From positions 21,402 through 85,401 of the forward strand of contig JAVWVS010000007.1 in assembly GCA_036666555.1 (NCBI GenBank): a stretch of DNA of 64,000 bases, in the 5' to 3' direction. Shown here in pieces: positions 8,600-16,193 of the stretch. The DNA comes from UMGS1251 sp036666555. GTDB lineage: Bacteria > Bacillota > Clostridia > Lachnospirales > Lachnospiraceae. Positions within the stretch are counted from its first letter, which is position 1. Every line of letters starts with the position of its first letter. Below the pieces are notes generated by a model. It was not told the origin of the DNA. It was given only the letters and a program-made list of their open reading frames with translations, and ran no database searches. The position numbers and the translations under genes are program-made.

Positions 8600-9349
8600 A
8601 TGAGCGTTATTTCAATGAAACAATTACTAGAAGCAGGTGTTCACTTTGGACATCAGACAAGAAGATGGAATCCCAAGATGGCTGAGTACATCTACACAGA
8701 GAGAAACGGAATCTATATCATCGATTTACAGAAATCGGTAGGAAAAGTAGATGAAGCTTATCAGGCAGTATCTGACGTTGCAACAGACGGTGGTACAATC
8801 CTTTTTGTCGGAACCAAGAAACAGGCACAAGATGCAATCAAAGCAGAAGCAGAACGTTGTGGAATGTACTATGTGAATGAGAGATGGTTAGGCGGTATGC
8901 TAACGAACTTCAAGACAATTCAAAGCAGAATTACCCGTTTGAAAAATATTGAAAGAATGTCCGAAGATGGAACATTCGATGTTTTACCAAAAAAAGAAGT
9001 TATCGAACTCAAAAAAGAGTGGGATAAGTTAGAAAGAAACTTAGGCGGAATCAAAAATATGAAGAGAGTTCCGGATGCAATTTTTGTTGTAGATCCTAAG
9101 AAAGAAAGAATTTGTATTCAAGAAGCACATACATTGGGAATTCCGCTGATTGGTATTGCGGATACGAACTGTGATCCGGAAGAATTAGATTTTGTTATTC
9201 CGGGGAATGATGATGCAATCAGAGCTGTGAAGTTAATCGTTGCAAAGATGGCAGATGCAGTTATCGAAGCGAATCAGGGAATGACAGGGGATGACATGGA
9301 ACCTGAATTTACTGAAGCAAATAGCGCAGAGGTAGTAACAGAAGCGTAA
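8600..9349 (+). CDS. rpsB: 30S ribosomal protein S2
   Basis: Small-subunit ribosomal protein of 249 residues. The N-terminal signature MKQLLEAGVHFGHQTRRWNP is complete, followed by WLGGMLTNFKT and the C-terminal GIPLIGIADTNCDP that typify S2. The ATG at 8600 is chosen because GGAGGAAAGC precedes it and the protein then has the standard N-terminus; an in-frame ATG at 8549 would add an unrelated stretch. It is followed by tsf, the usual bacterial order, with a hairpin between the two genes. The C-terminal acidic tail is common in clostridial S2. Confidence 0.97.
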   Translation: MSVISMKQLLEAGVHFGHQTRRWNPKMAEYIYTERNGIYIIDLQKSVGKVDEAYQAVSDVATDGGTILFVGTKKQAQDAIKAEAERCGMYYVNERWLGGMLTNFKTIQSRITRLKNIERMSEDGTFDVLPKKEVIELKKEWDKLERNLGGIKNMKRVPDAIFVVDPKKERICIQEAHTLGIPLIGIADTNCDPEELDFVIPGNDDAIRAVKLIVAKMADAVIEANQGMTGDDMEPEFTEANSAEVVTEA

Positions 9350-9360
9350 CCTGAGACTTG

Positions 9361-9396
9361 AATGCTTCAGCCTGAAAACAGGTTGGAGCATTTTTT
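9361..9396 (+). terminator. Intercistronic hairpin/terminator between rpsB and tsf
   Basis: A 14-base-pair stem (AATGCTTCAGCCTG with CAGGTTGGAGCATT, including G-U pairs) closed by an AAAA loop and followed by a T-run. It looks like a complete intrinsic terminator placed between two genes normally co-transcribed, so it probably acts as a partial terminator that lowers tsf relative to rpsB. Confidence 0.75.
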
Positions 9397-9433
9397 AAGA
9401 AATTCATTAAAATTCATGATGGAGGAAATAAGA

Positions 9434-10354
9434 ATGGCAATTACAGCAGGAATGGTAAAAGAATTAAGAGAATTAACAGGCGTTGGAATGATGGATTGCA
9501 AAAAAGCGCTTAATGAAACAAATGGAGATATGGACGAAGCAGTAGAATATCTTAGAAAAAATGGACAGGCAAAAGCGGAGAAAAAAGCAGGTAGAATTGC
9601 TGCAGAAGGTCTTGTTCGTGCTATTGTAAAAGAGGATAAAAAAGCTGCAATCGTAGAAGTGAATTCAGAAACAGACTTTGTATCTAAGAATGCAGATTTC
9701 CAGGCATATGTAGAAGATGTGGCAACACAGGCAATGGCATCAGAAGCAACCGATATGGAAGCATTTTTGGCAGAAACATGGACAGCAGATACAAGTAAGA
9801 CAGTTAAAGAAGCATTGATTGGTAAAATCTCGGTAATTGGTGAGAACTTAAATATCAGAAGATTTGAGAAAATTAATACAGAGGGCTGTGTGGTTTCTTA
9901 TATCCATGGTGGTGGAAGAATTGGTGTTTTGGTAGAAGCAGACACAGATGTTGTTAACGATGAAGTTAGAATGTGCTTAAAAAATGTTGCAATGCAGGTA
10001 GCAGCGATGTCACCTAAATATGTTTCTCGTGCAGAAGTAGCAGCAGATTATATCGAACATGAAAAAGAAATCTTATTGGCACAGGCAAAAACAGAAAATC
10101 CAGACAAACCAGATAACATTATTGAAAAAATGATTATTGGACGTTTAAATAAGGAATTAAAAGAAGTATGTCTACTGGATCAGGTTTATGTACAAGACAG
10201 TGACTTGACGGTAGAAAAATACGTAGAGAAGATTGCAAAAGAAAATGGAGCAAAATTATCTGTGAAGAAATTCATCCGTTTTGAAACCGGTGAAGGGTTA
10301 GAAAAGAAATCAGAGGATTTTGCAGCAGAAGTAGCAGCACAGATGGGTAAATAA
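9434..10354 (+). CDS. tsf: Translation elongation factor Ts
   Basis: Nucleotide-exchange factor for EF-Tu, 306 residues. The N-terminal UBA-like domain holds ELTGVGMMDCKKAL (about 13-26) and EAVEYLRKNG. The core contains VEVNSETDFVSKN near residue 77 and the dimerisation region follows. The ATG at 9434 has GGAGG nine bases upstream and gives the standard N-terminus MAITAGMVKEL; longer starts in the same frame would read through the terminator hairpin. It ends in its own intrinsic terminator. Confidence 0.97.
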   Translation: MAITAGMVKELRELTGVGMMDCKKALNETNGDMDEAVEYLRKNGQAKAEKKAGRIAAEGLVRAIVKEDKKAAIVEVNSETDFVSKNADFQAYVEDVATQAMASEATDMEAFLAETWTADTSKTVKEALIGKISVIGENLNIRRFEKINTEGCVVSYIHGGGRIGVLVEADTDVVNDEVRMCLKNVAMQVAAMSPKYVSRAEVAADYIEHEKEILLAQAKTENPDKPDNIIEKMIIGRLNKELKEVCLLDQVYVQDSDLTVEKYVEKIAKENGAKLSVKKFIRFETGEGLEKKSEDFAAEVAAQMGK

Positions 10355-10380
10355 TTTAAATTTCATAACGAATCTGGAAC

Positions 10381-10421
10381 CCCCGGAGAAGCCTGTATTT
10401 ATGGGAACTCTGGGGATTTTT
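10381..10421 (+). terminator. Intrinsic terminator after tsf
   Basis: Arms CCCCGGAG and CTCTGGGG with one G-U pair, a 19-base loop, then ATTTTT. Confidence 0.7.
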
Positions 10422-10455
10422 GTGGAGAATTCATTGGAATGGGAGGCACTAAATT

Positions 10456-10983
10456 ATGAATCGCGTAAAAAAGTTAGTTTTAGCAGGTATTATGCTTGCA
10501 GTTGCAATGATATTGCCCTTATTAACAGGTCAGATTCCACAGGTTGGAAAGATGCTTTCACCTATGCATATTCCGGTTTTAATATGCGGATTTGCCTGTG
10601 GTGCACCTTATGGTTTGCTGGTTGGTGCGATTGCTCCGATTTTGCGTTTTTTTATTTTCGGAATGCCACCTCTTTTCCCAGTGGGAATAGCCATGGCATT
10701 TGAGCTGGCAGCTTATGGATTTTGTGCCGGGTTATTTTATAAATATCTACCTAAAAAGACAATGAATATTTATGTTAGTTTATTAAGTGCCATGTGTATC
10801 GGACGTATTGTCTGGGGGATAACGATGTTTGTCATTGCTCAAATTGCAAAGATTGAATTTGGCATTGGCATGTTTATGGCAGGTGCATTTATCAATGCAG
10901 TACCGGGAATTATATTACATGTGATTTTCATCCCTATTATAGTAATGGTATTGAAAAAGGTGGGTTATATATTTAATGAATAG
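10456..10983 (+). CDS. ECF transporter substrate-binding (S) component
   Basis: Membrane protein of 175 residues with five to six hydrophobic segments and a basic N-terminus. The pattern MLSPMHIPVLICGFACG, then GAIAPILRFFIFGMPPLFP, then AFELAAYG matches the general ECF S-component family (PF12822-like), whose members capture vitamins such as pantothenate and work with a shared EcfA/A'/T module encoded elsewhere. No energising module is present here. The gene overlaps the next one, a P-loop kinase, by 8 bases, so the kinase may phosphorylate and trap the imported compound. GGGAGG precedes the ATG. The substrate is not determined. Confidence 0.82.
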   Translation: MNRVKKLVLAGIMLAVAMILPLLTGQIPQVGKMLSPMHIPVLICGFACGAPYGLLVGAIAPILRFFIFGMPPLFPVGIAMAFELAAYGFCAGLFYKYLPKKTMNIYVSLLSAMCIGRIVWGITMFVIAQIAKIEFGIGMFMAGAFINAVPGIILHVIFIPIIVMVLKKVGYIFNE

Positions 10984-11500
10984 TAAGATGGTAATTGGAA
11001 TCGACGGCAGATGTGGCGCAGGCAAAACAACCCTTGCCAATTTGCTTTCGGATAAATTAGATGCACCGGTGATTCATATGGATGATTTCTTTTTGCCCCT
11101 GTCTCTTCGCACGAAAGAGCGCTTGGAGGAAGCAGGCGGAAACATCCATTATGAAAGATTTAAAGAAGAGGTTACAAAGGGATTGAATATGAACCAATCC
11201 ATGACCTACCGTGCATTTGATTGCAAAATCATGGATTATAGTCATGAAATTTTGATTCCCAAGGCACCCATTACAATTGTGGAAGGTGTGTATTCTTTCC
11301 ATCCTTTCTTTGGAAACGTATATGATTATAAGATTTTTTGTGATATTATGAAAGAGAACCAAAAAGCCAGAATTATATCCCGAAATGGGAAGGAAAACTA
11401 CGAACAATTTGAACAACGTTGGATTCCTATGGAAGAGAAATATTTTGACGAGTTCGGAATTCGAGAACAATGCGATATCACAATCACCTTGTCGCTTTGA
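10976..11500 (+). CDS. Uridine kinase-like P-loop kinase
   Basis: Small kinase of 174 residues in the uridine kinase/pantothenate kinase/phosphoribulokinase superfamily. Walker A is GIDGRCGAGKTT near residues 8-19. The MDDFFLP segment near 36-42 carries the catalytic acidic pair typical of Udk-type enzymes. IVEGVYSFHP near 99-108 is the Walker B/substrate region. It lacks the C-terminal part of full-length uridine kinases (about 205-210 residues). Translational overlap with the ECF S component suggests a transport-and-trap pair. A nucleoside or vitamin substrate is inferred from family and context only. Confidence 0.75.
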   Translation: MNSKMVIGIDGRCGAGKTTLANLLSDKLDAPVIHMDDFFLPLSLRTKERLEEAGGNIHYERFKEEVTKGLNMNQSMTYRAFDCKIMDYSHEILIPKAPITIVEGVYSFHPFFGNVYDYKIFCDIMKENQKARIISRNGKENYEQFEQRWIPMEEKYFDEFGIREQCDITITLSL

Positions 11501-11545
11501 TGATAAGGAAAATAAAATAAAAATATAGGCGGGGAGATGAAGACG

Positions 11546-12490
11546 ATGTTTCACATTTATAAAACAGATAATGGAATTCTTTCCGAGCAAGAAGAACTAG
11601 AAGAAGGTGTATGGATTAACCTGACAGCACCGACTACAGAAGAAAGTATGAGAATTGTGGATCACTACGGAGTGGATCTCGTAGATGTACGGGCGGCTTT
11701 GGATGATGAGGAAAGTTCGCGTTTGGATTTGGAAAATGGATACACTTTAATTCTGGTGGATATTCCTTTCGAAGAAATGCGTAACGATCGAAATGCTTAT
11801 ACCACCATCCCTCTTGGAATTATTCTTGTAAAAGATGCAATTATTACCGTTTGTTCAGAAGAAACAATTGTATTGAGCAAATTCTTGAACAATCGAGCAA
11901 GAGGATTTAGCACGAAAAAACGAATGCGCTTTATCTATCAGATTTTATTCCGAGCATCCAGTGTATATCAGACTTATCTGCGTATCATAGACAGAAGACG
12001 CAGCCAGATTGAAAATAGCGTGGGAAAGAAGACAACGGAAGATACAGATTTAATTGATTTACACGAATTGGAATCAAACTTAGTTTATTTTGCTACGTCT
12101 TTAAGTGCGAACAAAGTCGTGTTGGAGCGTTTGACGAAATATGAGCGAATCCAACAATATCCGGAAGATAAAGAATTGTTGGATGATGTTATTGTAGAGA
12201 ATCGACAAGCCATCGAAATGACTAACATTTATCGAGATATTATTCATGGGACCAGAGATTTGTTATCAACAATGATTAATAACCGGTTGAATAATATGAT
12301 GAAATTTTTAACATCCATTACTCTTGTTATGGCAATTCCAACGATTATATCAGGAATTTATGGAATGAATGTAAGCTCGAAATGGATGCCATTATCGGAT
12401 ACTCCTTATGGTTTTGCTATTATTTGTGTGATTACAGCCATTGTGTGTATCATTGCTTTGTTTATGTTGAAACGAAGAAAGATGCTGTGA
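11546..12490 (+). CDS. corA: CorA family divalent cation transporter
   Basis: Magnesium/cobalt channel-like transporter of about 314 residues. A cytoplasmic alpha/beta N-terminal domain is followed by a long helical stretch and two C-terminal membrane segments. The signature IYGMNV lies near residue 271 at the end of the first membrane helix, and the protein ends in the usual basic tail (MLKRRKML). Two in-frame ATGs exist (11537 and 11546); the second has GGGGAG nine bases upstream and is preferred. It ends at a hairpin terminator shared with the convergent carD-like gene. Confidence 0.9.
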   Translation: MFHIYKTDNGILSEQEELEEGVWINLTAPTTEESMRIVDHYGVDLVDVRAALDDEESSRLDLENGYTLILVDIPFEEMRNDRNAYTTIPLGIILVKDAIITVCSEETIVLSKFLNNRARGFSTKKRMRFIYQILFRASSVYQTYLRIIDRRRSQIENSVGKKTTEDTDLIDLHELESNLVYFATSLSANKVVLERLTKYERIQQYPEDKELLDDVIVENRQAIEMTNIYRDIIHGTRDLLSTMINNRLNNMMKFLTSITLVMAIPTIISGIYGMNVSSKWMPLSDTPYGFAIICVITAIVCIIALFMLKRRKML

Positions 12491-12504
12491 TAAGGACAAT
12501 AAAA

Positions 12505-12541
12505 AAGAACGGTAGGACATTCGTCCTTGCCGTTCTTTTTT
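12505..12541. terminator. Bidirectional terminator between corA and carD-like gene
   Basis: Arms AAGAACGGTAGGAC and GTCCTTGCCGTTCTT around a four-base loop, with A-run on the left and T-run on the right, between two convergent genes. Confidence 0.8.
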
Positions 12542-12559
12542 ATTATAAATCAGCAGAAA

Positions 12560-13078
12560 TTAACAATGCACTGCTAGCTGCATGCCGCTTAGATTTGCTA
12601 ATACTTGCTCCTCTATGGTTTCTCTTTCTGCTTTTAAAACAATAGCAAGTTCATTAAAGAGCAAATGCTGAAGTGAAAGCAAAAGCCGGTTATCGGTATC
12701 GGCAAATTTTTTATTAATGACGTCTGCATTTAATTTGCGAAGCAGAAGTACTTTTAGAATTTTTGAAAGCTCGGAAGCATTACTTTGCTTCATCATGAGG
12801 TCAAATTCTTTGTCCCGGAGTTTTTTGTTGTCATTCCACGGTATTACGTCAGGGGAAGAAAAATAATCAATAATTTCTTCAGCTTCTTCCGGTGAGATGA
12901 TTGCACGCATGAAAATCTTTTGATTGTCAATGGGAATCATAATTTTTGCATCTTTGTCCGTCACAGGATGGAAGACATAATATGTGCGCTTTGTATGATT
13001 TATGCTGCGATCGCATATATCATCAATACGGCAAACTCCACGGGATGAATAGATAAAATAGTCGTTCGTTTTGAACAT
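12560..13078 (-). CDS. CarD-like RNA polymerase-binding regulator
   Basis: A 172-residue protein whose first 60 residues form a CarD/CdnL/TRCF RNA-polymerase-interacting domain. It begins with the family pattern NDYFIYSSRGVCRI and contains YYVFHPV and IMIPIDN; the rest is helical. CarD proteins bind the RNA polymerase beta subunit and adjust initiation at many promoters, often rRNA promoters. The promoter (TTGACT at 13147-13152 and TATACT at 13124-13129, minus strand, 17-base spacer) overlaps a perfect palindrome shared with the divergent marR gene. Family assignment is good; the regulon is unknown. Confidence 0.85.
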   Translation of the reverse strand: MFKTNDYFIYSSRGVCRIDDICDRSINHTKRTYYVFHPVTDKDAKIMIPIDNQKIFMRAIISPEEAEEIIDYFSSPDVIPWNDNKKLRDKEFDLMMKQSNASELSKILKVLLLRKLNADVINKKFADTDNRLLLSLQHLLFNELAIVLKAERETIEEQVLANLSGMQLAVHC

Positions 13079-13123
13079 ATAAACCTCTCCTTAATTCTAA
13101 GATGCAACAAAGTTAACAAATTT

Positions 13124-13152
13124 AGTATAACACTTTTAATGGAAATAGTCAA
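13124..13152 (-). promoter_or_regulatory. Promoter of carD-like gene
   Basis: Read on the minus strand: -35 TTGACT (13147-13152), 17-base spacer, -10 TATACT (13124-13129). The -35 box lies within the left arm of the palindrome at 13148-13162. Confidence 0.75.
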
Positions 13153-13162
13153 CCTGGTTGAC
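13148..13162. promoter_or_regulatory. Perfect palindrome, probable MarR-family operator
   Basis: GTCAACC-T-GGTTGAC, seven-base arms around one base. A second partial copy, CTGGTTGACAA, follows about ten bases to the right and contains the -35 box of the marR promoter. The site sits between divergent carD-like and marR genes, so one repressor could control both. Confidence 0.7.
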
Positions 13163-13171
13163 AATTTCTGG

Positions 13172-13200
13172 TTGACAATGGATATCGGTCATACTATAAT
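13172..13200 (+). promoter_or_regulatory. Consensus promoter of marR-DUF1275
   Basis: TTGACA at 13172-13177, 17-base spacer, TATAAT at 13195-13200: a full consensus promoter. Its -35 box is part of the second copy of the palindrome half-site, which fits autorepression. Confidence 0.85.
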
Positions 13201-13234
13201 ACAGGAGAAAAAGGGATAAAGGAGATTAAATACA

Positions 13235-13660
13235 TTGGGGACAGAAATGAATTTGATTGGTCTTTTAACAGAACGGCAGTTGGAAATTAGGCAGACTTGC
13301 CAAAAAATGTGGAACAGCCATTACGATGTTTATATCGCAGATTCTGAATGGGCAGCTTTGCGGGCTGCTTCTGCAGAAGCATTGACGATTTCGGAGATGG
13401 CAAAGCGATTGGGGATTTCACGGCAGGCAGTGCATAAGATTGTAAAGAGCATGGAACTTAAAGAACTTGTAAAGGTCTATGAAACACCGGAGTATAAAAA
13501 CAGAAAATATATTGTGATTACGGAAAAAGGAAAAGACTATGATATGGTATATCAAAAGGTAAAAGAAGAATTGCTAGAAAAGATAGAACGAACAATGGGC
13601 TCAGATAATTCATGTCAGTTAAAAAAATTGCTGTCCATAGATTGGGGGATAGGTGCATAG
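13235..13660 (+). CDS. MarR-family winged-helix regulator
   Basis: Transcriptional regulator of about 141 residues. The helix-turn-helix is TISEMAKRLGISRQAVHKIV (about residues 50-69), followed by a wing ending in KYIVITEKG. The frame opens with TTG at 13235, ten bases after AAAGGAG; an ATG at 13247 preceded by GGGGAC is an equally possible start. It lies directly upstream of a DUF1275 membrane protein whose ATG begins one base after the stop, so the two are translationally linked. The palindrome in the divergent promoter region is its likely operator. The ligand is unknown. Confidence 0.85.
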   Translation: MGTEMNLIGLLTERQLEIRQTCQKMWNSHYDVYIADSEWAALRAASAEALTISEMAKRLGISRQAVHKIVKSMELKELVKVYETPEYKNRKYIVITEKGKDYDMVYQKVKEELLEKIERTMGSDNSCQLKKLLSIDWGIGA

Positions 13661-14341
13661 ATGAAGGTGAAAAGTAAATTGGTCATGCAGGCACCAGTAC
13701 ATGAGACATTTACAGTAGGAGCACTGCTGGCAATTGTGGGTGGGTTCCTAGATGCTTATACATACTTATTATGTGGTGGGGTATTTGCCAATGCCCAGAC
13801 TGGAAATATAGTACTGTTATCTGTTTCTGCAGCACAGGGCGAATTGCACAGAGCTTTATATTATATAGCACCCATTTTGGCATTTGTAGCAGGTGTATTT
13901 ATAACAGAATGGGTCAAGAAAAAACTAACACAAGCAGGGATGGATATCTGGGAACATTTTGTGCTTCTCATAGAGTTTGTGTTACTTTTGGTTATTGGGT
14001 TTGTGCCAAGAAGTGCACCAGATGGAATTATTAATGTGATGATTTCTTTTATTTGCTCTATGCAAGTGAACAGTTTTCGGAAAATTCATGCCATCACCTA
14101 TGCTTCTACCATGTGCACCGGTAACCTACGTTCCGGTACGGAGAATTTGTTTCGCTATTTGGAAGAAGGCAACAAGCGAGCAGGAAAAAATGCCATTCAT
14201 TACTTTGGAATCATTGCATTTTTTATTATAGGTGCAGTGGCTGGTACTGTTTTATCTCATGAATGGGGTGTGAAAAGTGTTTGGGTCTGCTGCGGGATTT
14301 TAGCGGTCACATTTTTAAAAATCGCCAATAAGGCGCAGTGA
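13661..14341 (+). CDS. DUF1275 (YoaK-family) membrane protein
   Basis: Polytopic membrane protein of 226 residues with about six hydrophobic segments. It carries the family pattern GGFLDAYTYLLCGGVFANAQ followed by TGNIVLL near residues 28-54, and a second block AITYASTMCTGNLRSGTE near 143-160. The biochemical function of DUF1275 proteins is not established. It is co-transcribed with the preceding MarR regulator, which suggests an inducible transport or stress function. Confidence 0.85.
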   Translation: MKVKSKLVMQAPVHETFTVGALLAIVGGFLDAYTYLLCGGVFANAQTGNIVLLSVSAAQGELHRALYYIAPILAFVAGVFITEWVKKKLTQAGMDIWEHFVLLIEFVLLLVIGFVPRSAPDGIINVMISFICSMQVNSFRKIHAITYASTMCTGNLRSGTENLFRYLEEGNKRAGKNAIHYFGIIAFFIIGAVAGTVLSHEWGVKSVWVCCGILAVTFLKIANKAQ

Positions 14342-14399
14342 CACATAATTGATATGGTATACTAAAATAAAAATGGACAGAAAGGATAAGGGATAAGGG

Positions 14400-15368
14400 A
14401 TGAGGATAGGAATATTAGGAGCAGGAAATATTGCAAGAAAAATGGCATTTACAGTGAGCCAAATGGAGGATGCAACTTGTTATGGGGTAGCGGCAAGAGA
14501 TTGTGAACGTGCAGAAAAATTTGCAAAGGAGTATGGGTTTCAAAAAGCCTATGGCTCCTACGAAGAACTGGTAGAAGATCCAGAGGTAGAGTTGATATAT
14601 ATAGCAACACCACATTCCCATCATTATGAACATGCAAAATTATGTCTCCAGCATGGGAAACCGGTACTTTGTGAAAAAGCGTTTATGGCCAACGCAAAAC
14701 AAGCGGAGGAAATACTTTCACTTTCAGAAGAGAAAAAAGTATTTATTACCGAGGCAATTTGGACAAGATATATGCCCTCCCGAAAGATGATAGATGCGGT
14801 AATCGCAAGTGGGGAGATAGGAGAAATCACTTCCGTAACAGCGAATTTGGGGTATGATATTAAGGATGTTAAAAGGATACAAGATCCCTCGTTAGCGGGA
14901 GGAGCACTTTTGGACGTGGGCATTTATCCGCTGACGTTTGTGAGTATGATATTGGGTGATGAGATAGAGGAGATGACGTCTACTTGCACCAAAACAGACA
15001 CGGGGATGGATGAACAAAATGCGATTATATTAAAGTATCCGGGTAAGAAAATGGCTATGGTACACAGCGGGATGTTGGCTGGTACCGAGCAGTACGGAAT
15101 TGTTTATGGTACAAAGGGATATTTGATTGCAGAGAATATTAACAACGTAAATCGTATTAAAATATATACGCCAAATCGGGAACTCAAAAAGGAGCTAGTG
15201 GTTCCGGAGCAAATTACCGGTTTTGAAGATGAAGTTAGAGCTTCGATGAAGGCCATTCGAGAAGGACAAATTCAATGCCCACAGATGCCCCATAAAGAAA
15301 TTTTGACCATGATGAAGTTGATGGATGCTTTAAGGGCACAATGGGGCGTGAAATATCCATTCGAATAA
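14400..15368 (+). CDS. Gfo/Idh/MocA-family NAD(P)-dependent oxidoreductase
   Basis: Dehydrogenase of 322 residues with an N-terminal Rossmann fold (GILGAGNIARKM at residues 3-14) and the family's EKAFMAN segment near 93-99, where the lysine is the usual catalytic residue. The region SLAGGALLDVGIYPL near 163-177 carries the conserved D-x-G-x-Y-P pattern. This matches the trans-1,2-dihydrodiol dehydrogenase-like branch that acts on sugars or inositol-type compounds. It is preceded by an extended -10 element (TGGTATACT ending at 14363). It ends 7 bases from the convergent GATase gene. The substrate cannot be assigned. Confidence 0.87.
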   Translation: MRIGILGAGNIARKMAFTVSQMEDATCYGVAARDCERAEKFAKEYGFQKAYGSYEELVEDPEVELIYIATPHSHHYEHAKLCLQHGKPVLCEKAFMANAKQAEEILSLSEEKKVFITEAIWTRYMPSRKMIDAVIASGEIGEITSVTANLGYDIKDVKRIQDPSLAGGALLDVGIYPLTFVSMILGDEIEEMTSTCTKTDTGMDEQNAIILKYPGKKMAMVHSGMLAGTEQYGIVYGTKGYLIAENINNVNRIKIYTPNRELKKELVVPEQITGFEDEVRASMKAIREGQIQCPQMPHKEILTMMKLMDALRAQWGVKYPFE

Positions 15369-15375
15369 GAGAAAT

Positions 15376-16080
15376 CTAGGATGCCCGGCATTTTAAAAGG
15401 AATGAAAGAAAGATATCTTTCATTTGCGGAGTCGTTTGATACATACATTCCGGATGCCATTGTACGCCTAAGACAAAAGAATGATTGGGCATTTCCAAAG
15501 CTTCAATGGTGTCGTCGGAGGTCTTGCCGGTGATGATAAGACCGTCCCCTACCTTCGCAACGGCTTGGTGGTGAAAACTGTTGGTATAGGCAAAATCACC
15601 GATGATATGTTGCAGGCGGCTACCGGAAGTGGCACAGACTTTATGACTGACATCTCTTCGGGAAAGAGATGCCTGCATATGGTTGATATTGTTACCGGGT
15701 TGGTTTTCTATGTCCTGGTACAAAGTGCCACCGCAAGCGACATTTAATACTTGCAATCCCCGACAGATGGCCAGTACCGGCTTGTTGACTTGGAGCACCT
15801 GTTTCATAAGGCGAATCTGAAAAACATCCAAGGTGATGTTGGTTTCTAAAAGACCGGATTGCGGTTCTTCTTTAAAAAGAAGCGGTGTAATATCTCCACC
15901 ACCACAAAAAAGAAATCCATCACAAAGCTGGCTGTAAAGTCCCAGTGCTTCATTTGATTTTACAGCAGGGATAACAAGGGGAAGACCACCACAGCGTTTT
16001 ATTGCTTGAATGTAGGCGTTGCTAACATATTGTTTGTGATCCATAAGTCCGCAGACAATAATACCAATGATTGGTTTCAT
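15376..16080 (-). CDS. Class I glutamine amidotransferase-like hydrolase (PuuD/gamma-glutamyl hydrolase type)
   Basis: A 234-residue hydrolase of the gamma-glutamyl-gamma-aminobutyrate hydrolase family (peptidase C26). The nucleophile elbow is AICRGLQVLNV near residues 105-115 with the cysteine in place, and the His-Glu pair is in GVQWHPE near the C-terminus. Related enzymes cleave gamma-glutamyl amides in polyamine breakdown or act on folyl-polyglutamates. The ATG at 16080 is preferred because AAAGGAGG is correctly spaced upstream; the frame extends 8 codons further. The neighbours are unrelated, so the substrate is open. Confidence 0.88.
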   Translation of the reverse strand: MKPIIGIIVCGLMDHKQYVSNAYIQAIKRCGGLPLVIPAVKSNEALGLYSQLCDGFLFCGGGDITPLLFKEEPQSGLLETNITLDVFQIRLMKQVLQVNKPVLAICRGLQVLNVACGGTLYQDIENQPGNNINHMQASLSRRDVSHKVCATSGSRLQHIIGDFAYTNSFHHQAVAKVGDGLIITGKTSDDTIEALEMPNHSFVLGVQWHPECMYQTTPQMKDIFLSFLLKCRAS

Positions 16081-16135
16081 AAAAGCCTCCTTTAGAAATA
16101 GCATAGACGAAATATAATATAATATGCAAACGGAA

Positions 16136-16185
16136 GCAAAAAAAGAATCTCCTATCGTTTTTATGTAAACGGTAGGAGATTCTTT
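16136..16185 (-). terminator. Intrinsic terminator of argG
   Basis: A 19-base-pair stem (16142-16160 with 16167-16185) around six bases. On the minus strand it is followed by a T-run, just after the argG stop codon. Confidence 0.85.
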
Positions 16186-16193
16186 GGATAATT

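Noticed and set aside
10360..10455. Riboswitch in front of the ECF S component
   Set aside because: The only structure is a simple stem-loop with T-run that fits a tsf terminator; no known aptamer pattern is visible.
10401..10703. 100-codon frame beginning after tsf
   Set aside because: Starts inside the tsf terminator and overlaps the ECF S component, which has the better ribosome site and family match.
12382..12645. 87-codon frame over the end of corA
   Set aside because: Overlaps the corA C-terminus, the shared terminator and the carD-like gene in other frames; no start signal.
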